DNA of 34,527 nt from Bacillota bacterium (GCA_021799275.1 JAJZAT010000032.1:1-34527), one strand, 5' to 3'. Shown: positions 1-8,344, numbered from the stretch's first letter. Numbers and translations are program-made. The notes: generated by a model not told the origin, from the letters alone.

Positions 1-448
1 CGTCGTTCATCGCCTGGTAGGTCTCGTCGCTCAGGGAGTCGATGCTGATGGTGATGCGCCGCAGGCCAGCGCCCTTCAGGGCCTCGGCCTTCCTCGCCGT
101 CAGCAGCGAGCCGTTCGTCGTCACGGCGATGTCCTCGATGCCGGGTACCGCCACGAGCGCGGCGATCAGATCCTCGATGTGCGGGCGCAGCAGCGGTTCG
201 CCACCCGTGAGGCGGAGCTTGCCGACGCCGAGCCGAGCGAAGAGGCGGACGAGGCGTTCGATCTCCTCGAACGTCAGGAGACCGGCATGGTCGACAAAGC
301 GGTACCGCGTGCCGAATACGGCTTTCGGCATGCAATAGACGCAGCGGAAATTGCAGTGGTCCGTCAGGGAAATGCGCAGATCTCTGAGGGGCCGCCCGAG
401 CATATCCGAAACTTGCGGCGCTTTAGGCCGCAGGTCATGATCCGACAA
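1..448 (-). CDS. moaA: GTP 3',8-cyclase MoaA, N-terminal part (cut by window edge)
   Basis: Radical SAM enzyme that converts GTP to (8S)-3',8-cyclo-GTP, the first step of molybdenum cofactor synthesis in the cytoplasm. The visible 149 codons hold the N-terminal SAM-binding half. They show CNFRCVYC, which is the CxxxCxxC [4Fe-4S] motif, then KLRLTGGEPLLR and the VTTNGSLL strand typical of MoaA. The C-terminal half with the second cluster lies beyond position 1. The TTG start at 448 has AGGAG at 457-461 with an 8-nt spacer. An in-frame GTG at 457 and an ATG at 403 are alternatives. It lies downstream of the MoaD-MoaE fusion on the same strand with a 100-nt gap, so the two are probably one transcript. 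Family assignment is firm; the start is less so. Confidence 0.93.
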   Translation of the reverse strand, partial: MSDHDLRPKAPQVSDMLGRPLRDLRISLTDHCNFRCVYCMPKAVFGTRYRFVDHAGLLTFEEIERLVRLFARLGVGKLRLTGGEPLLRPHIEDLIAALVAVPGIEDIAVTTNGSLLTARKAEALKGAGLRRITISIDSLSDETYQAMND

Positions 449-548
449 GGCGTTCACTCCTGACGGCACCATACCGCTTTTGCGCGCGGACGGCCAGTGC
501 AAGATGCCCGGCCGGCCGTCCTTCGTCAGGATAGGAATCCATATGATG

Positions 549-1214
549 TCAGACCGACCCGCCGTTGCCCGGCGAGACCTCGCCGTGCCATGCCTCGAGT
601 CCATCCGGGGAAATCTCACGCTTCCAGACGGGCACGCGCAGCTTGATCTCCTCGATCACCTCGCGGCAGGCGGCGAACGCTTCGGCCCGATGCGCCGAGG
701 CGGCCACGATGCCGACCGATACCTCCTCGAGCTGCAGGGTGCCTGTGCGGTGGTAGACACTCACGCGGCAGCCGTGGCGGCGCTCGGCCGCATCGACGAT
801 CTGCGCGAGTTCGCGCTCGGCCATCGCGTTGTAGGCCTCATAGTGGAGGGCGGCCGTGGGCTTGCCCTCGAACTCGTTGCGCACCGTGCCGAGAAAGACC
901 GAGATGGCGCCCTTGTCGGGGCCCGACACGGCCGCGATCAGGCCGGCGACGTCGACGGGCTCCGGCCCGACCAGCGGCAGGCCGCCCGAGACCGGCGGAA
1001 TGACCGCCACCTCGTCGCCGTCCTGAAGTTCATCCCGCGGGTTCGCGTACCCGGCGTTGCGGGCAAGCTGGAACTGTGGCACGGCGTCGCCCAGACGGGT
1101 GGCGAGCTCAGCGCGCAGCGCCTCGACGGTGGTGCCGTCCGCCAAGTCGACGTATTCCTCAGCCTTGCCGCGCACCGTGCGCGCGTAGGCGAAATAGAGC
1201 AGCTTGATCCGCAA
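549..1214 (-). CDS. moaX: MoaD-MoaE fusion (MoaX-like molybdopterin synthase)
   Basis: Molybdopterin synthase inserts the two dithiolene sulfurs into cyclic pyranopterin monophosphate. This 221-aa protein carries both subunits in one chain. Residues 1-78 are MoaD, a ubiquitin-like sulfur carrier ending in VSGG (Gly77-Gly78). From about residue 80 onward it is MoaE, with FLGTVR, YEAY (125-128), HRTGTL (155-160), the AHRAEAF helix and the catalytic lysine region IKLRVPVWKRE (Lys191, Lys198). MoaD works through a free C-terminal GG thiocarboxylate, so an internal GG implies processing. The mycobacterial fusion MoaX is known to be cleaved after this motif. The TTG start at 1214 has GGAGG six bases upstream. 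Its neighbour moaA supports the pathway. Confidence 0.93.
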   Translation of the reverse strand: MRIKLLYFAYARTVRGKAEEYVDLADGTTVEALRAELATRLGDAVPQFQLARNAGYANPRDELQDGDEVAVIPPVSGGLPLVGPEPVDVAGLIAAVSGPDKGAISVFLGTVRNEFEGKPTAALHYEAYNAMAERELAQIVDAAERRHGCRVSVYHRTGTLQLEEVSVGIVAASAHRAEAFAACREVIEEIKLRVPVWKREISPDGLEAWHGEVSPGNGGSV

Positions 1215-1272
1215 GTCCTACCTCCACGCAGGCTAGTGTCTGCCAACAGCATAGCGGCCGCTGTGCTCCACG

Positions 1273-2001
1273 TCACGCGCTCGCGGGACCAAGCACGTAG
1301 ACGTTCAGCGTCTTGATGCCGAATTTGGCGGTCTGCTGCGCGCTGCGATCGAAATAGAGGTCGATGCGGTCGCCCACGATGGCGGATCCCGTGTCGGCCG
1401 CGAGCGCCGGTCCGTACCCGTCCACATAGAGGCGCGTGCCGAGCGGGATGACGCTCGGGTCCACGGCGACCATGCCGCGCACGAGGGGCATGCCGTTCCA
1501 TGCCGCCGTGGCGCCCCAGGGCCCGTTCTGGGCGTAGCTGCCGTTGTAGGCGGTGGCCACGAGGCGTAGGCTCCGCATGTAGCGGTAGGTGACGCCGGCG
1601 CGGACGAGATAGCGCACGGGCACGGTGCCCACGGCCACCTTTGCGGGTACGGGCCGTTGCCTCAGTGTCCGGCTCTCCGGCAGGCGGCGAAGCAGTCGGT
1701 CCCGGCCCACGCGCGCCGGGGTGCTCCTCACGAGAATCCCCTCCCGCCCTGCGGCGAGGACCCGCCGCTGGTCGCGGTAGAGGGTGGACTGCTGCTGGAC
1801 TGTTTGGCCGGCTTTCAGCCGTTGGTACCGCCGCGCCGCGACGACAATTCCCTCTCGCATGGGTTTGGCGGGCCCCGAGGCGGCGAGACGGAGTTGACGC
1901 CACGCAGCCTCCTGCGCTGTCGCGGGCGGTGCGCCGAGGAGGCTTGGCAGGGCCAGGAGGGCGATCGCCGGGACGAGCCAGAGCCTTGAGCGGATAATCA
2001 T
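1273..2001 (-). CDS. secreted G5 and 3D domain protein
   Basis: Predicted exported cell-wall protein of 242 aa. It begins with a signal peptide: a charged MIIRSR start, a hydrophobic stretch of about 18 residues, then an ATAQ cleavage-like site. The middle part resembles a G5 domain ending in VAVGT. The C-terminal 3D domain has the conserved aspartates in ATAYNG, VAVDPSVIPLGT, ADTG and DRIDLYF. The 3D domain is related to the MltA lytic transglycosylase fold and occurs in Bacillota proteins such as YabE, where it is thought to act on peptidoglycan. There is no Rpf or DUF348 part, so it is shorter than YabE. The reading frame is open to a GTG at 2073, but the signal peptide favours the ATG at 2001, which lacks a clear RBS. 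Confidence 0.85.
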   Translation of the reverse strand: MIIRSRLWLVPAIALLALPSLLGAPPATAQEAAWRQLRLAASGPAKPMREGIVVAARRYQRLKAGQTVQQQSTLYRDQRRVLAAGREGILVRSTPARVGRDRLLRRLPESRTLRQRPVPAKVAVGTVPVRYLVRAGVTYRYMRSLRLVATAYNGSYAQNGPWGATAAWNGMPLVRGMVAVDPSVIPLGTRLYVDGYGPALAADTGSAIVGDRIDLYFDRSAQQTAKFGIKTLNVYVLGPASA

Positions 2002-2124
2002 GACGGACGCTTGTATCTCGTAGGACCTGAAAAAGGCACGGGGAGCACCACCTCTCGCAGCGCTAGTCTTCACCGGCCAGCGGGCAGGAATGCCGGGGTG
2101 CGGTCAAGGAACGGCGTCGCTGGC

Positions 2125-2153
2125 TTGGTTTCCTTGGCGCGGGCAATTATAGT
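2125..2153 (+). promoter_or_regulatory. sigma-A-type promoter of the glycolipid-selenium operon
   Basis: A TTGGTT hexamer (2125-2130) and TATAGT (2148-2153) are separated by exactly 17 bases. They lie in the divergent intergenic region and point at the glycosyltransferase gene. Transcription from about 2160 would exclude any start codon upstream of that point. Confidence 0.6.
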
Positions 2154-2172
2154 ATCCTTGGCCAGGCCAGAC

Positions 2173-3384
2173 ATGACCCCATGCCCAGGCGGGTGCTTTC
2201 CGCCGCAGGCTGCAACCGGTGAACGCCGTTTGGAGGTGGACGCCGCGCGCCCGTCCCAAGAATCCGCCGATGGCGTGCTGCTGCTCTCCGCGATGTACGG
2301 GGAGGGGCATCGCCGTGCCGCCCAGGCCGTTGGCCTGGCGCTCGACGCGCTTCACCCGCCGCTTCTCCATTGGGAAGAGGACTATTTCGATTTTGTGGAC
2401 CGGCGCCTCAACCGCCTGATCGCCCGCACATACGTTCTCAGCGTCCGGCACGCCCCCATCGCGTGGCGCGCCTTCTATCGCGGTACGTCGCAGATCTCGC
2501 CCGACTCTCCGCTGCAGCGTTTCCTGAACAGTCTCGGGCGCCATCACCTGCTCGAGCACCTGCAAACGCGCCAGCCGCGCGTCGTGCTCAATACCTTTCC
2601 GACGCCGGCGGGTGTCGTTTCCACCCTCAAGGAACGCGGACGCCTGGACGTGCCTAACCTCGTCGTCGTGACCGACTACACCGTCCACTCGCAGTGGCTG
2701 CACCAGCACGTGGACCGCTACTACGTCGGGTCGGAGGCGGTGCGGGAGGGACTCCTGAGGCGTGGGCTGCCGGAGGAGAGCGTCCTCGTCACGGGCATCC
2801 CCGTTCACCCGAGGTTCGTCCAGCCACCGACGCGCGAGCAAGCCCTGTGCCACTTGGGCATCGACGACCGACCGACGGTGCTGGCCATGGCCGGCGCCTA
2901 CGGCATGATCGGAGGCTTCCCGCGCATTGTCGAGGAGTTGATGGCGGAGAACCTCGACTGCCAGATCCTAGCCGTGGCCGGCCGGGACCCGCAGCTGCGC
3001 GAGGCTCTCGGCCAGATCCCCGTCAAGGGGCGGACGAAGCTCGTTGTGTTCGGCTTCGTCCAGGAAATGGAGCACCTCTACGCGGCGTGCGACTTCGTGT
3101 TCGGCAAAGCGGGCGGCCTGACGGTGACCGAGGCCCTGAGCTGCCACCGGCCGATGCTCATCTATCGTCCGATCCCCGGTCAGGAACAGGTCAACGCGGC
3201 CTATATCGAAAGCGCTGGGGCGGGTACCTGGGTGCGCCAGGCGGAGGATCTGCGCCCGGCCTTCCGGCGCATGTGCCAGGAGCAAGGGCTGCGGAAGGGG
3301 CAGGCGGACGCGGCGCGCCGCATCGCACGGCCCAACGCGGCGGCCGACATCGCAAAGGACGTGGCGTATTGGCACGGCCGCTGA
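2173..3384 (+). CDS. UgtP/MGDG-synthase-type diacylglycerol glycosyltransferase (GT28)
   Basis: Transfers a sugar from a nucleotide sugar to diacylglycerol at the inner face of the membrane, giving glycolipid. The protein (403 aa from this start) matches the UgtP/MGD family. It has LLLSAMYGEGHRRAAQAV (diacylglycerol-binding N-domain), VVLNTFPTPAG, VVVTDYTVHSQWLH, GIPVHPRF, then the C-terminal nucleotide-sugar fold with MAGAYGMIGG, KAGGLTVTEAL and PIPGQEQVNA. These are close in order and spacing to B. subtilis UgtP. The start is uncertain: the ATG at 2173 follows the promoter but has no clear RBS, while TTG 2230 or GTG 2236 would give a family-typical N-terminus. The next gene begins inside its last codons, so the two are translationally coupled. 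The acceptor and the sugar cannot be read from sequence. Confidence 0.9.
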   Translation: MTPCPGGCFPPQAATGERRLEVDAARPSQESADGVLLLSAMYGEGHRRAAQAVGLALDALHPPLLHWEEDYFDFVDRRLNRLIARTYVLSVRHAPIAWRAFYRGTSQISPDSPLQRFLNSLGRHHLLEHLQTRQPRVVLNTFPTPAGVVSTLKERGRLDVPNLVVVTDYTVHSQWLHQHVDRYYVGSEAVREGLLRRGLPEESVLVTGIPVHPRFVQPPTREQALCHLGIDDRPTVLAMAGAYGMIGGFPRIVEELMAENLDCQILAVAGRDPQLREALGQIPVKGRTKLVVFGFVQEMEHLYAACDFVFGKAGGLTVTEALSCHRPMLIYRPIPGQEQVNAAYIESAGAGTWVRQAEDLRPAFRRMCQEQGLRKGQADAARRIARPNAAADIAKDVAYWHGR

Positions 3385-4535
3385 AGCTCGGACTCATCGT
3401 CCTCCTGGGCGAGTTCGTGCGCACAGGACTTCTCGTCACGGTCCTGCCGGCGCTCGCGACGGGCAGTTGGCATGTCGGGCTGGAGGCGGCCGCCTGGGCG
3501 ATCTCCATCCACTATTTCGTCGACACCATAGGACGCACGCCGGCTGGCTGGCTCGTCGACCGGTACGGCACGCGCAAGGTGCTGGCCGTCGGCATGGGCA
3601 TCGCCTTCGTGGCGCTCGTGCTGCTGTTCACGCTCGGTGGGCACCATGTGCCGCTTTATCTGCTCACCGGCCTCTACGGGGTGGGCACAGCCCCGCTCTG
3701 GCCGGCCACCGTCACCGAGGCCACCGGCGACAGGCTGCAGAGCGCCGGCAGCGTCATGGGCTACGTCTTCGCGGCCTGGCTCGTCGGGGCAGGGCTTGGG
3801 CCTGTCCTGACGAACCTCGCGATACATGGCAGTTTCGTCTGGGGTTTCCTGCTGCTCGTGGCGGGACAGGGAGCCGTCCTGTTCTGGGCTCCGGCCGTCA
3901 CCGGCATCACCAGGCGCCTGAGGCGGCCGCAGACGCCGTGGCGTGCGCTCGGGCAGGCCCTCTGGCACGTCGGTCCGCTCCTGCCGGGCATGTTCGCCCA
4001 GACGCTTACCCTGGGCCTCTTTCTGCCCATCCTGAACCTGTTCGCCCAGCGCGTCCTGCACCTGAACCCGCTCGCCTACGCAGAACTGCTGTTCGGCGCC
4101 GGCGGCGTGGCGGTGGTGCTGATGGTGCCGCTCGGCCGCATCTCGGACCGCGTCGGCGTCAAGGGACCACTGGCCATCGGCTTCACCCTGGCGGCCGTTG
4201 CGGTGCTGCTGCTCGGCGGCGCCCGCAACTTCGACGCCGCGCTCGCCTTCGGCTCGATGGCGGGTCTCGCCTACGCGTTGATCCTGCCAGCCTGGAACTC
4301 CCTTTTGGCGTCCGTGGCGCCGGGCGGGGCGGAAGGGTCGCTGTGGGGCGTCTTCATGAGCGTCGAGGGCCTGGGACTCTCGGTGGGGCCGGTGATTGGC
4401 GCCCACGCCTGGCAGATGTACGGCGTCAAGGGCCCGTTCGCCGCGGCAGGCGTCGTGCTGGTGGTGATGGCGGTCTTCTACATGTCCTACCCCCTGCAGC
4501 GCCTGAGGCGTCCCCCGCTCGGCGCGGCGGATTGA
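3369..4535 (+). CDS. MFS transporter, candidate LtaA-like glycolipid flippase
   Basis: Integral membrane protein of 388 aa with about 12 hydrophobic segments and MFS features: the loop GWLVDRYGTRKV between helices 2 and 3, and its repeat GRISDRVGVKG in the second half. The TTG start at 3369 overlaps the end of the glycosyltransferase gene by 16 bases and has AAAGGA at 3354-3359 with a 9-nt spacer. In Staphylococcus aureus the UgtP homologue YpfP is encoded with LtaA, an MFS protein that flips diglucosyl-diacylglycerol across the membrane for lipoteichoic acid anchoring. The same gene pair and overlap here suggest the same role (inference from context). By sequence alone it could also be a drug or sugar exporter. 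Confidence 0.85.
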   Translation: MARPLKLGLIVLLGEFVRTGLLVTVLPALATGSWHVGLEAAAWAISIHYFVDTIGRTPAGWLVDRYGTRKVLAVGMGIAFVALVLLFTLGGHHVPLYLLTGLYGVGTAPLWPATVTEATGDRLQSAGSVMGYVFAAWLVGAGLGPVLTNLAIHGSFVWGFLLLVAGQGAVLFWAPAVTGITRRLRRPQTPWRALGQALWHVGPLLPGMFAQTLTLGLFLPILNLFAQRVLHLNPLAYAELLFGAGGVAVVLMVPLGRISDRVGVKGPLAIGFTLAAVAVLLLGGARNFDAALAFGSMAGLAYALILPAWNSLLASVAPGGAEGSLWGVFMSVEGLGLSVGPVIGAHAWQMYGVKGPFAAAGVVLVVMAVFYMSYPLQRLRRPPLGAAD

Positions 4536-4554
4536 ACGCAAGGAGGCCTGTGCG

Positions 4555-5829
4555 GTGGTGTGGCTGTGGCTTTTCGTGCTGGTCGTCGCCATCTATTGGA
4601 TCGTGCCGGAGCTCGTGCTGCATTACCTGCACGTCGGGCTGATCGCGTCGCCGCGTGTCGCCGAGGACTATGTTGCCCTGACGTTCGACGACGGGCCGGG
4701 TGCGGCGACGCAAGAGGTCCTCAGCGTCCTGGAGCGCCACAGCGCCAAGGGCACCTTTTTCCTGGTCGGGAGCGAGGCCGCTATGCATCGGGACCTGGCG
4801 GCGGGCATAGCCCAGGCAGGTCACGAGATCGCGAGCCACGGCAAGGTGCACCGCAGTGCATGGCTGCTCGGCCCCTGGGCCACCTTACGTCAGTTGCGCG
4901 ACGGCAAGCGCATGGTGATGGACGCCAGCGGCCAGGAGCCGAAGCTGATGCGCCCGCCCTGGGGCCACATGAACCTTGTCCTGCCCCTCGCCGCGAGCGC
5001 ACAGCGGGAGACCGTCGCGCTTTGGTCGTACGACCCCGGCGACTGGCGCCCGGCGCAGGATCCCGGGAAGCTCGCGCGCCGTATCGTCGAGCACCTGAGA
5101 CCCGGCCAGATCTACCTGCTGCACGACGCAGGCGGAGATGGACGGCTGCATACGGCGAAGGCGCTCGACATCGCGTTGCCGCAGATCAAGGCGCAGGGCT
5201 ATCAGGCGGTCACCCTGTCGGAACTGCTCTCGCACGAGGAGCGTCTGAGCTTCGGCCGGCGGGTGCTGCAGGCGGTCTGGGGCGTCTGGGAGCTCGGGTT
5301 CGAGCGGATCAACCGCATCGAGCGCATCGGGGACGTGCGCAGCGTGCTGCGGATCGGCCGCGTGACCTACCGCGGCCTCCCCGCGACGCTCAAGGACGGA
5401 CGCACCGTCAAGGAAGGGGACGTGGTCGGGGAACTCCACTTCCGCAACCCCCAGCTCGCGGCGCTCGGCGCCATCCGTTCCTTGCCGCTCTTCGAGCGCG
5501 CAATGCGCGAACTCGCGGTTCTCATCCAGGAGAGCCCCCGCTACCGCGATCTCGAGGTGTTCTTCGGCATCTCCGTCGCTTTCCGCGGCGTGCGCCGATT
5601 CGGTTTCGAGGTGAAGGAGCTCGGCTTCACGCCCTGGCGCCGTTTCGTGACCGGCACCTACTTGCGCTGGGTCATGACGGTCTATCACCCGCAAGGACTC
5701 GATCGCCTGCACCACCGGCGCGACCAGCTCGAGCCCAAGGGCATCTTCATCACGCGGGAGACCATCCTGGCCCGCTACGGCGTCGGCGCCGCGCCGGAGC
5801 ACTCGGGACCAGGGACGGAGGAGGAGTAG
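4555..5829 (+). CDS. membrane-anchored NodB-type polysaccharide deacetylase with C-terminal YkoP-like domain
   Basis: Removes acetyl groups from a surface polysaccharide or peptidoglycan, with a metal at the active site. Residues 1-25 form one membrane segment. The NodB domain follows with all its motifs: TFDDGPG (43-49), SHGKVHR (94-100, metal histidines 95 and 99), RPPWGH (133-138), DPGDW (160-164) and LLHD (188-191). After residue 215 there is a second domain of about 200 aa without catalytic motifs that I can name. It looks like the B. subtilis YkoP family (moderate recall). The GTG start has an AAGGAGG eight bases upstream. It lies 19 bases after the MFS gene and 2 bases before selA, so it is in the same operon and fits a cell-envelope module. 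Confidence 0.88.
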   Translation: MVWLWLFVLVVAIYWIVPELVLHYLHVGLIASPRVAEDYVALTFDDGPGAATQEVLSVLERHSAKGTFFLVGSEAAMHRDLAAGIAQAGHEIASHGKVHRSAWLLGPWATLRQLRDGKRMVMDASGQEPKLMRPPWGHMNLVLPLAASAQRETVALWSYDPGDWRPAQDPGKLARRIVEHLRPGQIYLLHDAGGDGRLHTAKALDIALPQIKAQGYQAVTLSELLSHEERLSFGRRVLQAVWGVWELGFERINRIERIGDVRSVLRIGRVTYRGLPATLKDGRTVKEGDVVGELHFRNPQLAALGAIRSLPLFERAMRELAVLIQESPRYRDLEVFFGISVAFRGVRRFGFEVKELGFTPWRRFVTGTYLRWVMTVYHPQGLDRLHHRRDQLEPKGIFITRETILARYGVGAAPEHSGPGTEEE

Positions 5830-5831
5830 CG

Positions 5832-7199
5832 ATGGCGGATTTGCGGATGCGCGACCTGCCGGCGCTGCATCGCCTGCTCGCGGCGGTGGAGGTCGAGGAA
5901 CTCTCCGGCCGGTACCCGCGCACGCGGGTGCGGGAAGCTATGCGCGAGGTGCTCGCGGATCTTCGCCGACACATCGAGCGAGGCGATCAGGTTCCCGCCG
6001 AGGCGATTGCCCCAGGGACGATCGCGGAGGAGACCCGCAGGCGGCTCGACTATCTCGACGACGGCCTGCGGCACGTGATCAACGCCACCGGCGTGGTGCT
6101 GCATACGAACCTCGGGCGCGCCCCGCTCGCTCCGAGCGCAGCCAGGGCGGCCGCAGGAGCCGGGGGAGGATACTCGGACCTCGAGTTCGATCGCGCAAGC
6201 GGACGGCGCGGCAGCCGGCAGGATCATCTAGAGAGCCTCCTATGCCGTCTGACGGGTGCGCCCGCCGCTCTCGTCGTGAACAACAACGCCGCCGCGGTGT
6301 TCCTCGTTCTGCGCACCTTCGCCACGGGCCGCGAGACGGTGATTTCGCGCGGCGAACTCGTGGAGATCGGCGGGTCGTTCCGCATCCCGGACGTGATGCG
6401 CGAGAGCGGCAGCCTGCTGCGCGAGGTGGGCACGACGAACCGGACGCATCTCAGGGACTACGAGCAGGCCATCGGTCAGGATACGGCCGCCTTGCTGCGC
6501 GTGCATCCCTCGAACTTCCGCCAGATCGGCTTCACGGCGAGGGTGGAGGGGGAGGTACTCGCGGGGCTCGCCCACCGTTCCGGGGTGCTCTTTGTTGAAG
6601 ACCTCGGGTCCGGCGCCCTGGTGCCGCTGGGGGACGAGCCGACGGTGGCGGCGGTGCTCGCCTCCGGGGCCGACCTCGTCACGATGAGTGGCGACAAACT
6701 GCTCGGCGGGCCCCAGGCGGGCATCGTCCTGGGCCGCGAGGAACTGGTGGCACAGCTGCGGCGTGCCCCGCTCTACCGGGCCATGCGCCCCGACAAGATG
6801 ACGATCGCCGCGCTTGCGGAGACGCTGAGACTCTATCTCATGGAGGGGCCCGATACGGTGCCCGCGCTGCGCATGCTCAGGGCGACGGAAGATGAGCTGA
6901 AGGCCGCCGCCCGCGCATTGCGCCGCAAGCTGCGCCGGGCCGGCGTGACGTGCGAGCTTGTGGCCCTCGAGGGCCGCGCCGGCGGGGGATCGCTGCCCGA
7001 GACCACCTTGCCGTCCTGGGGCGTCGCCCTCGGCGGCGAGGATCTCGAGGGTCTGCACCGCCGCCTGCGCATCGGGCGTCCGAGCGTGGTCGGACGCATC
7101 GAGGGCGAGCGTCTGCTCCTCGACGTGCGGACCGTGCTGCCGGGAGAGGATGACGAGCTCGCGAGGGCGGTCGCCCGGGCATATGCGCTGAACGCATAG
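5832..7199 (+). CDS. selA: L-seryl-tRNA(Sec) selenium transferase SelA
   Basis: PLP enzyme that converts Ser-tRNA(Sec) to Sec-tRNA(Sec) with selenophosphate. The 455-aa protein is of normal length and shows the SelA hallmarks: INATGVVLHTNLGRAPL, YSDLEFD, VNNNAAAVFL, SRGELVEIGGSFRIPDVM, VGTTNRTHLRDY, and the PLP lysine in MSGDKLLGGPQAG (Lys289). The ATG at 5832 has GAGGAG five bases upstream, formed by the end of the deacetylase gene. selD follows 60 bases downstream, giving two of the four selenocysteine genes. selB and tRNA-Sec are not in this window. Confidence 0.97.
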   Translation: MADLRMRDLPALHRLLAAVEVEELSGRYPRTRVREAMREVLADLRRHIERGDQVPAEAIAPGTIAEETRRRLDYLDDGLRHVINATGVVLHTNLGRAPLAPSAARAAAGAGGGYSDLEFDRASGRRGSRQDHLESLLCRLTGAPAALVVNNNAAAVFLVLRTFATGRETVISRGELVEIGGSFRIPDVMRESGSLLREVGTTNRTHLRDYEQAIGQDTAALLRVHPSNFRQIGFTARVEGEVLAGLAHRSGVLFVEDLGSGALVPLGDEPTVAAVLASGADLVTMSGDKLLGGPQAGIVLGREELVAQLRRAPLYRAMRPDKMTIAALAETLRLYLMEGPDTVPALRMLRATEDELKAAARALRRKLRRAGVTCELVALEGRAGGGSLPETTLPSWGVALGGEDLEGLHRRLRIGRPSVVGRIEGERLLLDVRTVLPGEDDELARAVARAYALNA

Positions 7200-7259
7200 G
7201 ACTTGGTCCGCCGCGCGCCGGTATGCTACGTTCGCGCTGCACCGAAGGGAGTGACGTCC

Positions 7260-8291
7260 ATGCACAAGCGCCTGACGACGCTGTCCTCGGCCTCCGGCTG
7301 AGGCTGCAAGCTGGGTCCGGCGGCGCTGGACCACGCACTGTCGTCCCTCGATCTCTCGTTTTCCGACCCGAGGCTCCTGCTCGGAGCGCGCGACGACGCC
7401 GGTGCCTACCTGATCGCCCCCGATCTCGCGATCCTGCAGACGGTCGACTTCTTCACGCCCGTCGTGGATGACCCCTACACGTTCGGCCAGGTGGCCGCCG
7501 CCAACGCGCTGTCCGACATCTACGCCATGGGCGGCGTGCCGCGTACGGTCTTGAACCTCGTCGCCTTCGACCCTGAACTGCATGGCGAGGACACGCTCGA
7601 GGCAATTCTCGCCGGCGGGCTTTCCAAGGTGCGGGAGTCTGGTGCCGTCCTCCTGGGTGGCCACACGGTCAAGGACCGGGAGCCGAAGTACGGCCTCGCC
7701 GTGACGGGCACCGCGCATCCGGATGCCCTCTGGCGCAAGGATGGGGCCGTGACGGGCGATGTGCTCCTGCTCACGAAACCGATCGGCACAGGCGTGATCG
7801 CCAAGGCGGTCAAGGACGGGGATGCCGACCCCGAAGCCGCGAGGTCAGCCATCGCCGCCATGGCCGAGCTGAATCGCGCGGCCGCGGACGCGGTGCGGGC
7901 GGTGGGTGGAGCGCACGCCGTGACCGACGTCACCGGCTTCGGCCTGCTTGGACACGCGATGGAGATGGCGCACCAGAGCGGCGTGACACTGGAGATCGAC
8001 GCCCTGCAGGTGCCACGCCACGTCACGGCGCTCGAACTGGCGGCGCAGGGCCGCGTGCCGAGCGGAAGCCGCGACAATCTCGCGTTTGTCGGGCCTTACG
8101 TCGAGTTCGCGACCGCCGTGGCACCGGCGATGCGCATGCTGCTCGCAGACGCCGTTACATCGGGCGGGCTGCTTGTCGCGCTGCCCGAGGAACTCGTCGA
8201 ACGCTTCCTTGCCGAGGCGCGGACGCTGACGGAGCCGAAGGTCATCGGCAGGGTGATCGATTTCGAGGGTCCAGCGGTCAAAGTGCGCTAA
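7260..8291 (+). CDS. selD: selenide, water dikinase SelD, itself a selenoprotein (Sec14)
   Basis: Makes selenophosphate from selenide and ATP, the selenium donor for SelA. The gene reads from ATG 7260 (AAGGGAG at 7245-7251, 8-nt spacer) through an in-frame TGA at 7299-7301, giving MHKRLTTLSSASGUGCK. The selenocysteine is at residue 14, where other SelD proteins have the catalytic Cys or Sec of the GCGCK motif, with Lys17 after it. The rest has the family marks QTVDFFTPVVDDPYTFGQVA, NALSDIYAMGG, GGHTVKDREPKYGLAVTG, TKPIGTGVI and VTDVTGFGLLGH. Total length is 343 aa, normal for SelD. An automatic caller would miss the first 14 residues and start near 7464. A hairpin 12 bases after the TGA fits a bacterial SECIS element. 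Confidence 0.95.
7299..7332 (+). promoter_or_regulatory. selD selenocysteine codon and SECIS-like hairpin
   Basis: The in-frame TGA (7299-7301) is followed after 12 bases by a 5-bp stem, ggtcc (7314-7318) with ggacc (7328-7332), closing a 9-base loop. Bacterial SECIS elements that bind SelB have a small upper stem-loop about 11 bases after the UGA, so position and size fit. The stem lies inside conserved coding sequence, so the fold needs support by comparison with other selD genes. Confidence 0.6.
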
Positions 8292-8296
8292 AATGC

Positions 8297-8334
8297 AAAA
8301 AACAGGGCGGGGCATGGAGCCCCGCCCTGTTTTT
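8297..8334. terminator. bidirectional intrinsic terminator after selD
   Basis: A perfect GC-rich stem (aacagggcggggc with gccccgccctgtt, loop atgga) is preceded by a run of A and followed by a run of T. It can therefore stop transcription from selD on the plus strand and from the small membrane-protein gene on the minus strand. Confidence 0.92.
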
Positions 8335-8344
8335 CAGTGAACGA

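Noticed and set aside
480-1316. 278-codon plus-strand frame opposite moaX
   Set aside because: It is antisense to a well-recognised gene, and its translation is Arg/Asp-rich without any domain.
3201-4592. 463-codon minus-strand frame antisense to the MFS gene
   Set aside because: Composition is typical of antisense reading in GC-rich genes, with no motif.
3467-4642. 391-codon plus-strand frame overlapping the MFS gene
   Set aside because: Arg/Gly/Pro-rich out-of-frame reading of high-GC coding sequence; no hydrophobic segments and no RBS.
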